Part shown: positions 45,579-53,228 of the stretch, one piece after another | Layout of the letters: each line of letters starts with the position of its first letter | Position numbering within the stretch: position 1 is the stretch's first letter | Assembly: GCF_014117445.1 (NCBI RefSeq) | Contig: NZ_CP059851.1 | Span: 1,302,001-1,366,000 of the forward strand | Reading direction: 5' to 3' | DNA length: 64,000 nucleotides | Source of the DNA: Sandaracinobacteroides saxicola | Lineage (GTDB): Bacteria; Pseudomonadota; Alphaproteobacteria; Sphingomonadales; Sphingomonadaceae | Made by a program: the position numbers and the translations under genes | The notes under the pieces: model-generated | What the model saw: only the letters and a program-made list of their open reading frames with translations | The model's database searches: none | Told to the model about the DNA's origin: nothing

Positions 45579-45614
45579 CCCCCACCCCCGACCCCTCCCC
45601 TGATGGGGAGGGGA
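45579..45614. repeat. C-rich intergenic stem-loop repeat, copy 1
   Basis: CCCCACCCCCGACCCCTCCC followed by a TGATGGGGAGGGGAG arm. The CTCCCC / GGGGAG arms form a hairpin. The same core occurs at 48025-48060 in the same operon, in the same orientation and also in the gap between two genes. Confidence 0.8.
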
Positions 45615-45617
45615 GAG

Positions 45618-46799
45618 CTAGACAACGCCCTTTGCGCGCAGGCTTTCGATGTCGGGGATGCCGATTTCGGTGAGGAGCGCTTCGGTGTCGGCGCCCAGCG
45701 CGGGGGCGGGGCGGTTGGGCAGGCGCTGCTGGTCGAGGCGGATGGGGTTGGCGAGGCCGCGCATGTCGGGGCGTTGCGGGTGGGGGATGGGGGTAACCAT
45801 GCCGTTGGCCGCGAACCAGGGACTGTCCAAGGCCTGGGCGAGGTCGTGGACGGGCGCGACGGGGACATGGCCGCCGAGCGTTTCCACCCAGTGGGCGGTG
45901 GGCTTGGTCATCAGGATGGCATCGAGGAGGCGGGTCAGTTCGTCGCGGTTTTCGAGGCGAGCGGGGGTGGTGGCGAAGCGGGGATCGGTTTTCATCTCGG
46001 GCGCGCCGAGGAGGTCGGCGAGCTTCGCCCAGAATTTGGGGAGTTGCGCCATGATGAACACCCAGCCGTCGGCGGTGCGGAAGGTCTGGGAGGGTGTGAT
46101 GCTGGGGTGGGCGTTTCGGGGCGCGCGGCCCGTGACATGGCCCTGGTTCAGATACCAGAAGGCGGGGTAGCTGGTCTGGTGCAGCGCGGCATCCAGCAGG
46201 CTGACGTCATAGTCGCGGCCCTTGCCGGTGCGTTGCGCTTCGTGCAGGCCGGCGAGGGTGGCGGTGGCGAGCATGGTGCCGGTCATGAAATCGACCATGG
46301 AGAGGCCGAAGCGTGTGGGTTCGCCGCCGGGGTCACCGGTGACGGAGAGGAAGCCGGCCTCGGCCTGCATCAGATAGTCGTAGCCGGGCCAGGTGGCTCG
46401 GGGATTGTCGCGGCCATAGGCGCTGGCATGGACGCAGACGATGGCGGGGTTGGTCTTGGCGAGGGCGGCGTAGTCGAGGCCGAGTTTCGCCGGCTGGTCG
46501 CCGCGGGCGTTATTGGTGACGGCGTGGGCGGTGCGCACGAGGCGGTGGAGGATGTCCTGGCCTTCGGGCGCCTTCAGGTCGAGGGTGAGGGAGCGTTTGT
46601 TGAGGTTGAAGGTCTGATAGAAGAGGCTGTCGTCCTCCCCCAGGAAATAGGGACCGGTGGCGCGGCTGCTGTCCCCGCCTTTCGGGGGCTCGAGCTTGAT
46701 GACCTCGGCACCGAGTTGCGCGAGGAACATGGTGCCGTAGGGGCCGGCGCCATATTGTTCGAGGGAGAGGATGCGGGTGCCGGTGAGGGGGAGGGTCAT
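45618..46799 (-). CDS. type III (CaiB/BaiF) CoA-transferase
   Basis: 393 aa. N-terminal LTGTRILSLEQYGAGPYGT, QLGAEVIKLEPPKGGDSSR, and GKGRDYDVSLLDAALH with the catalytic Asp region. ATG at 46799 follows GGAAGAGGGACT. Distinct from the CoA-transferase downstream (different N-terminus, 34 residues longer). 28 bp downstream of the acyl-CoA dehydrogenase gene. Succinyl-CoA or another acyl-CoA is the likely donor, but neither donor nor acceptor can be read from the sequence. Confidence 0.93.
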   Translation of the reverse strand: MTLPLTGTRILSLEQYGAGPYGTMFLAQLGAEVIKLEPPKGGDSSRATGPYFLGEDDSLFYQTFNLNKRSLTLDLKAPEGQDILHRLVRTAHAVTNNARGDQPAKLGLDYAALAKTNPAIVCVHASAYGRDNPRATWPGYDYLMQAEAGFLSVTGDPGGEPTRFGLSMVDFMTGTMLATATLAGLHEAQRTGKGRDYDVSLLDAALHQTSYPAFWYLNQGHVTGRAPRNAHPSITPSQTFRTADGWVFIMAQLPKFWAKLADLLGAPEMKTDPRFATTPARLENRDELTRLLDAILMTKPTAHWVETLGGHVPVAPVHDLAQALDSPWFAANGMVTPIPHPQRPDMRGLANPIRLDQQRLPNRPAPALGADTEALLTEIGIPDIESLRAKGVV

Positions 46800-46827
46800 A
46801 GTCCCTCTTCCCTCCAAGGACAGGGGT

Positions 46828-48003
46828 TCAAGCCGGATTCCTTTTTACCCACTGCTTGGCGATGATCATGCGTTGCATTTCGTTGGTGCCTTCGCCGATG
46901 CACATGAGGAGGGCGTCGCGGTAGAAGCGTTCGATCTCATATTCCTTGGAGTAGCTGTAGCCGCCGAAGATGCGCATGGCTTCCTCGGCATTCTTGACCG
47001 CGGCTTCGCTGGCGAAATATTTGGCCATGCCGGCTTCCATGTCGACGCGTTCGCCGCGATCGTAGGCTGCGGCGGCGTCCATGGTGAGCAGCCGGGCGGC
47101 GCGGGCGCGCGTGACCATTTCGCCGAGTTTCAACTGGATCGCCTGATGCTCGGCGATGGGTTTGCCCATGGTCTTGCGGACCTGGGCATATTCGGTGGCG
47201 AGGCGGAGCGCGCCTTCCGCCAATCCCACGCCGCGGGCTGCGACGTTGATGCGGCCCAGTTCCAGCCCGCCGGTGGCCTGGAAGAAGCCGTCGCCCTCCA
47301 CGCCGCCGATCAACTGGTCGGCGCCGATCTGGTAGTCCTCGAACACCAGCTCGGCACTGTCGATCGCCTTGTAGCCGAGTTTTTCGATCTTCTTGCCGAC
47401 GCGGAAACCGTCTCTTTTGTCGGCGATGAACAGGCTCATGCCCTTGTAGCGCGGGTTGGCGTCAGGGTCGGTTTTGACCAGCAGGGCGAAGACCTGGCCC
47501 TTGATGCCGTTGCTGATCCAGGTCTTGGTGCCGTTGATCGAGTAGCCATTGCCCGATTTGCAGGCCTGCATGCGGATGCCCTGGAGGTCCGTACCGGCGT
47601 CCGGTTCGGTCAGGGCGAGGCCGCCGCGGATTTCGCCGCTGGCCATTTTCGGCAGCCATTTGGCGCGCTGTTCGGGGGTGCCGAACTTCTCGATAGCCAT
47701 GGCGCAGATGAGATGGCTGTTGAAGATGCCGGTGGGCGCCATCCAGAAGCTGCTGATGCGGGCGACCAGGCGGGCGTAGGTGGTGGCAGGGAGGCCGAGG
47801 CCGCCGTAATCGGTGCCGATGGTGGCGCCGAACAGGCCGAGCTCGGTCATCTGTTTGACCGTTTCCTCCGGCCAGATGTCGCCATGGTCGTGGTGCATGA
47901 CGACGGGGCGAAGGTCGCGCTCGATCCATTTGTCGATCGAGTCCATCAGCGCGTCCTCGAAGTCCGCGTCGATGGTGCGTTGCTGCTGGTATGCGGTGGC
48001 CAT
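46828..48003 (-). CDS. acyl-CoA dehydrogenase
   Basis: 391 aa. Motifs GGLALTEPDAGTDLQGI (about 127-143), a GRINVAARGVGLAEGAL helix, RIFGGYSYSKEYEIERFYRD and the C-terminal GEGTNEMQRMIIAKQW, in which the Glu region acts as base. The N-terminus lacks any targeting signal. More like the short/branched or glutaryl-type ACADs than the long-chain one at 39213. Second gene of the MaoC-led operon; it removes two electrons and hands them to ETF. Confidence 0.94.
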   Translation of the reverse strand: MATAYQQQRTIDADFEDALMDSIDKWIERDLRPVVMHHDHGDIWPEETVKQMTELGLFGATIGTDYGGLGLPATTYARLVARISSFWMAPTGIFNSHLICAMAIEKFGTPEQRAKWLPKMASGEIRGGLALTEPDAGTDLQGIRMQACKSGNGYSINGTKTWISNGIKGQVFALLVKTDPDANPRYKGMSLFIADKRDGFRVGKKIEKLGYKAIDSAELVFEDYQIGADQLIGGVEGDGFFQATGGLELGRINVAARGVGLAEGALRLATEYAQVRKTMGKPIAEHQAIQLKLGEMVTRARAARLLTMDAAAAYDRGERVDMEAGMAKYFASEAAVKNAEEAMRIFGGYSYSKEYEIERFYRDALLMCIGEGTNEMQRMIIAKQWVKRNPA

Positions 48004-48024
48004 TTCTATCTATCCTTTTGACGT

Positions 48025-48060
48025 CCCCACCCCCGACCCCTCCCCTGAAGGAGAGGGGAG
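48025..48060. repeat. C-rich intergenic stem-loop repeat, copy 2
   Basis: CCCCACCCCCGACCCCTCCC followed by a TGAAGGAGAGGGGAG arm, in the 61-bp gap between the MaoC and acyl-CoA dehydrogenase genes. Near-identical to copy 1. In the minus-strand mRNA it folds into a G/C hairpin that could modulate the relative levels of operon genes. Confidence 0.8.
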
Positions 48061-48064
48061 AAGG

Positions 48065-48574
48065 TCAGCTGTCGCCGGGGCCGAAGCCTTTTTTCCAGAT
48101 GAGCATGGTGCGGAGGAATTCGCAGACGGTCTTGCCGTCCTGGTTCTTGCCGATGGTCTTGACGGTCACCAGGCCCTGTTCGGGGCGGCTGCTGCTTTCG
48201 CGCTTCTCGATGACTTCGGTTTCGCCGTAGAGCGTGTCGCCGGCGAAGACGGGGGCGGTCATCTTGATTTCCTTCCAGCCGAGGTTGGCGACGGCTTTCT
48301 GGCTGACGTCGCTGACGCTCATGCCGACCAGGATGGCGACGGTGAGCGGGCTGTTGACCAGCGGGCGCTTGAATTCGGTTTTCGCCGCATATTCATGGTC
48401 GAAATGCGCAGGGTGGGTGTTCATCGTCAGCAGCGTGAACCAGATGTTGTCGGTTTCGGTAATGGTGCGGCCGGGGCGGTGTTCATAGACGTCGCCGACG
48501 GTGAACTCCTCGAAATAGCGGCCGAAGCTCTCGCGATAGCGTTGCGGGCCGACTTCGATCACTCCGGGGCGCAT
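48065..48574 (-). CDS. MaoC-family (hot-dog fold) enoyl-CoA hydratase
   Basis: 169 aa. Hot-dog fold with the hydratase-2 type active segment DNIWFTLLTMNTHPAHFD (about 42-59), in which the N-x-H-P-x-H pattern replaces D-x-N-P-x-H; this version is common in the mesaconyl- and methylfumaryl-type hydratases. Adds water across the double bond made by the dehydrogenase. First gene of the operon MaoC-ACAD-CoA-transferase-CoA-transferase; its promoter overlaps that of the divergent DUF1838 operon. Confidence 0.9.
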   Translation of the reverse strand: MRPGVIEVGPQRYRESFGRYFEEFTVGDVYEHRPGRTITETDNIWFTLLTMNTHPAHFDHEYAAKTEFKRPLVNSPLTVAILVGMSVSDVSQKAVANLGWKEIKMTAPVFAGDTLYGETEVIEKRESSSRPEQGLVTVKTIGKNQDGKTVCEFLRTMLIWKKGFGPGDS

Positions 48575-48594
48575 GGAAAATCCTTTTTGCTGTC

Positions 48595-48635
48595 TTGACG
48601 CAGAGGCTATTTGTCCGGACAACTTTGCCTGTCAA
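48595..48635. promoter_or_regulatory. overlapping divergent promoters around a 12-bp palindrome
   Basis: The perfect palindrome TTGTCCGGACAA is at 48611-48622. On the minus strand TTGACA (48630-48635) is 17 bp from AAATAG (48607-48612), leading to the MaoC operon. On the plus strand TTGACG (48595-48600) is 17 bp from GACAAC (48618-48623), leading to DUF1838. The palindrome therefore lies within both promoters and could let one regulator control both operons. Its shape fits GntR- or TetR-type sites. Confidence 0.55.
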
Positions 48636-48686
48636 CCGGCGGGCTGTCCAGTGTGCGGAGAGCCACGCGAAAGGGGAGGGTGCACG

Positions 48687-49598
48687 ATGTTGAAGATGCT
48701 TCTGGCCGCAGCGGTGGTGATGGCGGCGCCGGTGGTGGCGCAGCCGAAAAAGATGCTGTCGTTCGAGGATGGGGCGGACAGTATCGCCATGTTCCGCAAG
48801 GTGCAGTGCAGCACGCAGGACGGCGTGCAGGCGGTGTACCACTGGTCCGGCCGGGTGTGGAGCCGGGTGCCGGGCGAGCCCGACCGGCTGTTGTGGCGGG
48901 TGGAGGGGATGAACATCCGCCATTGCGTGACGACGCCCGCCATCGACAAGCGCGGGCCGGGAATGCGGCTGATCAGCCGGGAGCTGATGTTCTATCTCGA
49001 TCCGAAGACGGGCGAGGTGGTGGACAAGTGGACCAACCCCTGGACGGGCAAGGTCAACGAGATGTTCCATGTGGCGAACGATCCGGTGAACCAGCGGCCC
49101 ATGTATGCGGTCAATGCGGAAGGGCGGCCGTTCAGCCTGAACGCGCGGGCGGAGAATGGCCGCGTGTTCCTGGCGAGCGAGATTCCGCTGTTCTACAAGA
49201 ATCCGCTGGCGGGCGATTATCAGGATTATGTGGGAAACCATTACCACGCCATGGAAATCTTTGACTTCAACATGGACGAAAAGGAGCTGCGCGACCCGAG
49301 GACAACGACGTCCAACGCCGCGATCGCCTGGGTGCGGGTGTCCGACTGGCTGCCGTTCATGGAGATGGGAAGCCGGGCCGGGGGGCTGATCTTCAACGCC
49401 ACGGGTCAGAAGGTGGACGGCATCAAGGGGTTGCCTGCGGTGGTGCAGAAGATGATCGCGGAGCGTTATCCCGCCTATGCCAGCCCGCCGCCGCTGGATG
49501 ACGCGCGGCCGAATGCGACGACCTGGACGGAATACAAGAAGCTGCTGGACAGCCGGCGGGCGAACGGGGCGGGCGCGCCGCCGGCGAAGGGGGAATGA
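48687..49598 (+). CDS. secreted DUF1838 protein
   Basis: 303 aa. Signal peptide 1-19 (ending PVVAQ). The body is a DUF1838 protein: MFRKVQCSTQDGVQAVYHWSG near 38, then LLWRVEGMNIRHC, long beta-strands with LISRELMFYLDPKTGEVVDK, and a NHYHAMEIFDF segment (about 186) with two His. The family is found mainly in proteobacteria and has no known activity. ATG follows AAGGGGAGGG. Its stop overlaps the next start (ATGA, 49595), so the second secreted protein is made with it. Confidence 0.85.
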   Translation: MLKMLLAAAVVMAAPVVAQPKKMLSFEDGADSIAMFRKVQCSTQDGVQAVYHWSGRVWSRVPGEPDRLLWRVEGMNIRHCVTTPAIDKRGPGMRLISRELMFYLDPKTGEVVDKWTNPWTGKVNEMFHVANDPVNQRPMYAVNAEGRPFSLNARAENGRVFLASEIPLFYKNPLAGDYQDYVGNHYHAMEIFDFNMDEKELRDPRTTTSNAAIAWVRVSDWLPFMEMGSRAGGLIFNATGQKVDGIKGLPAVVQKMIAERYPAYASPPPLDDARPNATTWTEYKKLLDSRRANGAGAPPAKGE

Positions 49599-50392
49599 GG
49601 CTCGCGCTGCTGGCGCTGCTGCTGGCGGGGGCGTCGTTCACGCCGGTGGGGGCGAATCCGGCGCTCGACGCGGCGCGGGCACTGCTGCCGGGGGTCTATA
49701 CCAATGAGGAGCAGCTGTATTTCGCCGGCGAGGCGGGCGGGCCGAAGCCGCCCTGGGTGGGGTTGAGCATTGTGGCGGAAGCGGACGGGCTGCGGCTGCG
49801 CACGGTGGATATGTTCGGCAAGGCCGGCGCGGAAGACCAGCGGATGACGCTTGCTGCCGATGGGGATGGCGTGGCGGTGACGACGGGGCGCTGCATACGG
49901 CTTTATTCGTTGAAGGATGGGGCACTCGCCTTGAGCGGCAGCCGGGGCGAGTGCCGGGCGCCGGCGAGCATCGGCGGATTCGGGCCAGCCGGAATCGCGC
50001 TGGGGATGGCGGATGGCGCGTTCATCGACCTCAGGCGGGCGCGGGCGTTCCGTTGCTGGGCGAGCATTCCCCGGGCGGCGAAGAAGGCGGACCCCGGCTC
50101 GGGGGCCGGGGCAGGCGGCAGCGAGGACTGGTGGTTCAAGAGCGGCCTGATGCTGCACGACCAGGGTGGCCGGGTGCTGGCGGAAACCGATGACGCCGAG
50201 CCGCGGCGGTTCGTGCTGCGGATGCGCAATGTGGTGTGGCCGACGGGCACGAACCAGCCGAGCCTGGTGCTCTATGTCCACCGGCCGGAGGAGCCGGACA
50301 AGGCGATCAGTTATAGCTGGGCCGATCCGGAGGCGAAGCGGGTGGGGATCAACCTGCGGGTGATGCAGGCGAGCTGTTCGCTGGTGAAGTAG
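49595..50392 (+). CDS. secreted protein of unknown function
   Basis: 265 aa. Signal peptide about 1-20 (MRLALLALLLAGASFTPVGA). The mature protein begins with an ALDAARALLPGVYTNEEQLYF segment split by a turn, reminiscent of small lipocalin-like folds of the CpcT/YbjQ size class, but I cannot place it in a family. Four Cys (near 109, 121, 154 and 261) may form disulfides in the periplasm. Coupled to DUF1838 by overlap. A methyltransferase gene follows 54 bp later. Confidence 0.78.
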   Translation: MRLALLALLLAGASFTPVGANPALDAARALLPGVYTNEEQLYFAGEAGGPKPPWVGLSIVAEADGLRLRTVDMFGKAGAEDQRMTLAADGDGVAVTTGRCIRLYSLKDGALALSGSRGECRAPASIGGFGPAGIALGMADGAFIDLRRARAFRCWASIPRAAKKADPGSGAGAGGSEDWWFKSGLMLHDQGGRVLAETDDAEPRRFVLRMRNVVWPTGTNQPSLVLYVHRPEEPDKAISYSWADPEAKRVGINLRVMQASCSLVK

Positions 50393-50446
50393 GGGACTTG
50401 CGCCGATGCCGTGATGGGCGCAGCCTGTGCACGGGAGGAACCGTTC

Positions 50447-51175
50447 ATGCGTAGCCTGATATTCGCCGCCCTGTTGTTGGCGGCACCCCTTTGCGCCCAG
50501 GGCGTGAACCTTGCGGCGCCGGACCGGCCAGCCGATGAGGTCAAGCTGGATGCCAGCCGAAAGCCGCTGGAGATGATGGCCTTTTCGAAGGTAAAGCCGG
50601 GCGACACCGTGCTGGATGTGATCGCCGGCGATGGCTATTACTCGCGGCTCTACGCCCAGGCGGTGGGACCCAAGGGGGCCGTGGTGGCGCTGTTGCCGCC
50701 TGGCTATTTCGATGAGGCGACCTTCGAGCCGGGGTGGAAGGCGCTGATCGCGGCGCATCCCAATGTGCGGTTCGTGAAGGCGCAGCTGGCGGATGCGGAA
50801 CTGCCGAAAGGGGTCGACCTGACGGTATTCCACCTGGTCTATCACGATCTCTACTGGGAAAGCGCGAAGTACAAGTTTCCGCGCATGGACCCCGCAGCGT
50901 TCCTGACGAAGCTGTATGCCGCGACCGACAAGGGCGGGCGAGTGCTGGTGATCGACCATGTCGCCCCCGCGGGCAGCGATGTGCGGGCGTTTGTGGAGAA
51001 GACGCACCGGATCGATCCGGCGGTGATCAAGGCGGATTTCGCAAAGGCGGGGTTCGTGCTGGACGGCGAATCGGACCTGCTGCGGACTCCGGGGGATGAT
51101 CTCAACCTGCTGGTGTTCAATCCCGCGGTGCGGGGGAAGACGGACCGGGTGGTATATCGCTTCGTGAAGAAGTGA
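50447..51175 (+). CDS. exported class I SAM-dependent methyltransferase-like protein
   Basis: 242 aa. A signal peptide (about 1-18, ending PLCAQ) precedes a Rossmann-like methyltransferase domain with motif I DTVLDVIAGDGYYSRLYA (about 60-77) and a post-I acidic region. It matches the COG4798 type of predicted methyltransferases, which also carry signal peptides. SAM is not expected in the periplasm, so the true role is unclear. ATG follows GGGAGGAACC. The 3' end overlaps the aquaporin gene by 59 bp (convergent). Confidence 0.85.
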   Translation: MRSLIFAALLLAAPLCAQGVNLAAPDRPADEVKLDASRKPLEMMAFSKVKPGDTVLDVIAGDGYYSRLYAQAVGPKGAVVALLPPGYFDEATFEPGWKALIAAHPNVRFVKAQLADAELPKGVDLTVFHLVYHDLYWESAKYKFPRMDPAAFLTKLYAATDKGGRVLVIDHVAPAGSDVRAFVEKTHRIDPAVIKADFAKAGFVLDGESDLLRTPGDDLNLLVFNPAVRGKTDRVVYRFVKK

Positions 51176-51821
51176 AGAGCAGTCGACCGACGGCAAGCGC
51201 CAAAAGCGCGCCGGCAAACTGCGCGGCGATGAAGCCGGGGGTGTCGCCGGGTCTGATGCCGCTGAAACTGTCGGTCATGGCGCGGGCAAGCGTGATCGCG
51301 GGGTTGGCGAAGCTGGTCGACGAGGTCCACCAATAGCCGGCGGTAATGGCGGCCGGCACCGTGAGAGCGATGGCCGCGGGGCGGTGGGCGAGCGTGCCGA
51401 GGATGGTGAGGAGGAGCGTGAAGGTCGCCACCGCTTCGCCGAGCAGCTCGCCCGGCGTGTTGCGGGCGTGCGTGGCGATCTGGAACAGCGGTTGATTGAA
51501 CATGGCGTGGGCGAGCGCGACGGCAGCCGGCGCGGCGAGCAGTTGCGCGGCGATGATGGCGAGCGCGGAGGCAGCGGGCGTGCGTTCGTGCAGCGCCATC
51601 ACCAGGGTGACGGCGGGGTTGAACTGCGCGCCGGAGATCGGACCGAGGATGGTGATGAGCAGGCCGAGCATGGCGACGGTCGCCAGCGTGTTGCCGAGGA
51701 GGGCGACGCCATCGTTGCCGGCGGCAAGCTGCTGCGCGAGGATGCCGGAGCCGATGACGCTGGCGAACAGGAGGAGGCAGCCGAGGAATTCGGCGAGCAG
51801 GCGGTGGGGGAGGGGGGTCAT
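51117..51821 (-). CDS. aqpS: aquaglyceroporin-type channel of the ars operon (AqpS-like)
   Basis: 234 aa, MIP family with six membrane helices and two half-helices. NPA boxes at 68-70 (AQFNPAVTL) and 173-175 (FANPAITLARA), with R180 in the selectivity position. In Sinorhizobium meliloti an AqpS channel lets arsenite produced by ArsC leave down its gradient in place of an ArsB or Acr3 pump; the operon here has the same logic. Its start overlaps the arsI stop (51818-51821). The C-terminal tail (SRSDIPPGPSSPAPRD) is soluble. Confidence 0.85.
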   Translation of the reverse strand: MTPLPHRLLAEFLGCLLLFASVIGSGILAQQLAAGNDGVALLGNTLATVAMLGLLITILGPISGAQFNPAVTLVMALHERTPAASALAIIAAQLLAAPAAVALAHAMFNQPLFQIATHARNTPGELLGEAVATFTLLLTILGTLAHRPAAIALTVPAAITAGYWWTSSTSFANPAITLARAMTDSFSGIRPGDTPGFIAAQFAGALLALAVGRLLFTSSRSDIPPGPSSPAPRD

Positions 51822-52264
51822 CCGCAGCAGGGGGCGGGGGTTGGCGAAGGGAGAAGTGCGCCGGGCTGCATCCGGGTGAGGTCAGGGCTGGCGCCATAGT
51901 CGGTCGCGTCGCCATGGGTGAGGAAGGTTTCCCAGACGACACCCTGCGGGTCGGCGATCCAGCTTTTTTCCGACCGGGCGTAGCAGCAGGTGGTGGCGCC
52001 TTCTGCCATCACCGGCGCATCGGCGGCTTGCAGGCGGCGATAGACGTCGGCGAGTTCCGCGCTGTCCTCCGCCTGGATGCCCAGATGTTCGACGCCGCGG
52101 CTGGCGTGGCCGCTGCTGATGGCGAAATTGACGCGCGGATCCTCCAGCATCCATTTGGCATAATCGGATTTGACGACCGTGGGTTCGGCGGCGAACAGGG
52201 TGGAATAGAAGCGGATGGATTGCGCCAGGTCATCGACGCCCATATGGACGTGGAAGCGTTTCAT
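51818..52264 (-). CDS. arsI: ArsI/CadI-type vicinal oxygen chelate protein, probable C-As lyase
   Basis: 148 aa. VOC fold with metal ligands H5, H60 and E112 and a vicinal cysteine pair C93-C94 (TTCCYARS), the site that binds trivalent organoarsenicals in ArsI; those enzymes cleave methylarsenite to arsenite. Another Cys pair at the end (APCCG) is unusual. Overlaps arsC by ATGA at 52261. The activity is inferred from family and residues; small CadI-like relatives without lyase activity cannot be excluded. Confidence 0.85.
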   Translation of the reverse strand: MKRFHVHMGVDDLAQSIRFYSTLFAAEPTVVKSDYAKWMLEDPRVNFAISSGHASRGVEHLGIQAEDSAELADVYRRLQAADAPVMAEGATTCCYARSEKSWIADPQGVVWETFLTHGDATDYGASPDLTRMQPGALLPSPTPAPCCG

Positions 52265-52770
52265 GGCTGCGGCGTTCCGATGGCGTTGAGGCGGGATTGC
52301 AGCGAGAGCGAATCGAGCGCGTCGAACGGCAGGTTGACGAAGATGGAGATGCGGCTGCGCAACATGCGGTACGTGTCTTCGAAGACGGCATAGGTTTCCG
52401 CGTCGCCACCCCTGAAGGCGGCCGGATCGGGGACGCCCCAGTTGGCGGTCATTGGCTGGCCGGGCCAGATCGGGCAGACTTCGTTGGCGGCATTGTCGCA
52501 GACGGTGAAGACGAAATCGAGTTCTGGCGCACCCGGCGCGGCGAATTCGTTCCAGCTTTTCGAGCGAAGCTGTTCGGTGGGGTGGTTGAGCTTGGCGAGA
52601 AGGTCGAGCGCCACCGGGTTGACCGCGCCGGCGGGCATGGAGCCGGCGCTGAAGGCGTTGAACGTCCCCAGGCCTTCGCGTTGCAGGATGGCCTCTGCCA
52701 TGATGCTGCGGGCGCTGTTGCCGGTGCAGAGGAACAGCACGTTGAGGGTGCGGGGCGGGGGTTTGGGCAT
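52261..52770 (-). CDS. arsC: arsenate reductase, low-molecular-weight phosphatase type
   Basis: 169 aa. P-loop C-x5-R: C15-TGNSA-R21 in VLFLCTGNSARSIMAE. Candidate redox Cys C91 and C99 (TVCDNAANEVCPIWPG) mark the thioredoxin-linked reduction relay. Converts arsenate to arsenite for export through AqpS. The N-terminus (MPKPPPRTLN) is slightly longer than usual. It is separated from arsR by one base, and the ars genes form a tightly packed operon arsR-arsC-arsI-aqpS. Confidence 0.94.
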   Translation of the reverse strand: MPKPPPRTLNVLFLCTGNSARSIMAEAILQREGLGTFNAFSAGSMPAGAVNPVALDLLAKLNHPTEQLRSKSWNEFAAPGAPELDFVFTVCDNAANEVCPIWPGQPMTANWGVPDPAAFRGGDAETYAVFEDTYRMLRSRISIFVNLPFDALDSLSLQSRLNAIGTPQP

Positions 52771-52771
52771 G

Positions 52772-53119
52772 TCAGGCCTCCGTGGGGACGGGACAGGGGG
52801 ACGCGGGAGAGAGGGTGCCGCAGAGCTGGGGATTGCCGGCACAGCAATCCTCGACGAGGAAAGTGAGGAGGGCGCGGACGGCGTCGTAGCGGACCGCGTA
52901 GAAGATGTGGCGCGAGGCGCGGCGGCCGTGCACGAGACCCGCGCTTTCCAATCGGGCGAGATGGCTGCTGAGCGTGGAGGCGGGGGTGGCGGCAAGGGTG
53001 GCAAGGTCGCCGGCGGGAAGGCCGTTGGGGCCGGCCTGCACCAGGGCGCGGAAGACGGTGAGCCGCGTTTCATGGGCGAGGGCGGAAAGGGCGTCGATAT
53101 GATTCGATATTTCGACCAT
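52772..53119 (-). CDS. arsR: ArsR-family metalloregulator
   Basis: 115 aa. Winged helix-turn-helix with DNA-recognition region about 36-63 (STLSSHLARLESAGLV). Arsenite-sensing cysteines C92, C93 and C100 lie near the C-terminus (EDCCAGNPQLC), the layout described for Acidithiobacillus ferrooxidans ArsR and unlike the E. coli CVC site. Transcription starts at or very near the ATG, so the mRNA is probably leaderless; no Shine-Dalgarno is present. It represses its own operon and is released by As(III) or MAs(III). Confidence 0.93.
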   Translation of the reverse strand: MVEISNHIDALSALAHETRLTVFRALVQAGPNGLPAGDLATLAATPASTLSSHLARLESAGLVHGRRASRHIFYAVRYDAVRALLTFLVEDCCAGNPQLCGTLSPASPCPVPTEA

Positions 53120-53154
53120 GGCAGAAATATCGAATCAATCTGCTTACGAGTCAA
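53100..53154 (-). promoter_or_regulatory. arsR promoter and 14-bp inverted-repeat operator
   Basis: Minus-strand -35 TTGACT (53149-53154), 17-bp spacer, -10 GATATT (53126-53131). The expected start site is about seven bases further, at the A of the ATG (53119). A perfect inverted repeat TGATTCGATATTTC (53100-53113) / GAAATATCGAATCA (53124-53137), with a 10-bp spacer, covers the -10, the start codon and the first codons of arsR. ArsR bound there would block polymerase and initiation. Catalase is divergent, 109 bp away. Confidence 0.7.
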
Positions 53155-53228
53155 GCGTTCATCGGGAAAAAGGGGGCAACTTATCCTGCCGGGCGGGGTT
53201 TCAGCCCGTATGCGTTCTGGAGAGTGAC

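Noticed and set aside
42797-45673. 958-codon plus-strand open frame
   Set aside because: Antisense to the large TonB receptor and a CoA-transferase; Gly/Glu/Ala/Val-rich translation without domains, a frame shadow.
45579-48060. Repeated C-rich sequences as a possible CRISPR
   Set aside because: Only two copies 2.4 kb apart, with genes between them; no regular spacers and no cas genes.
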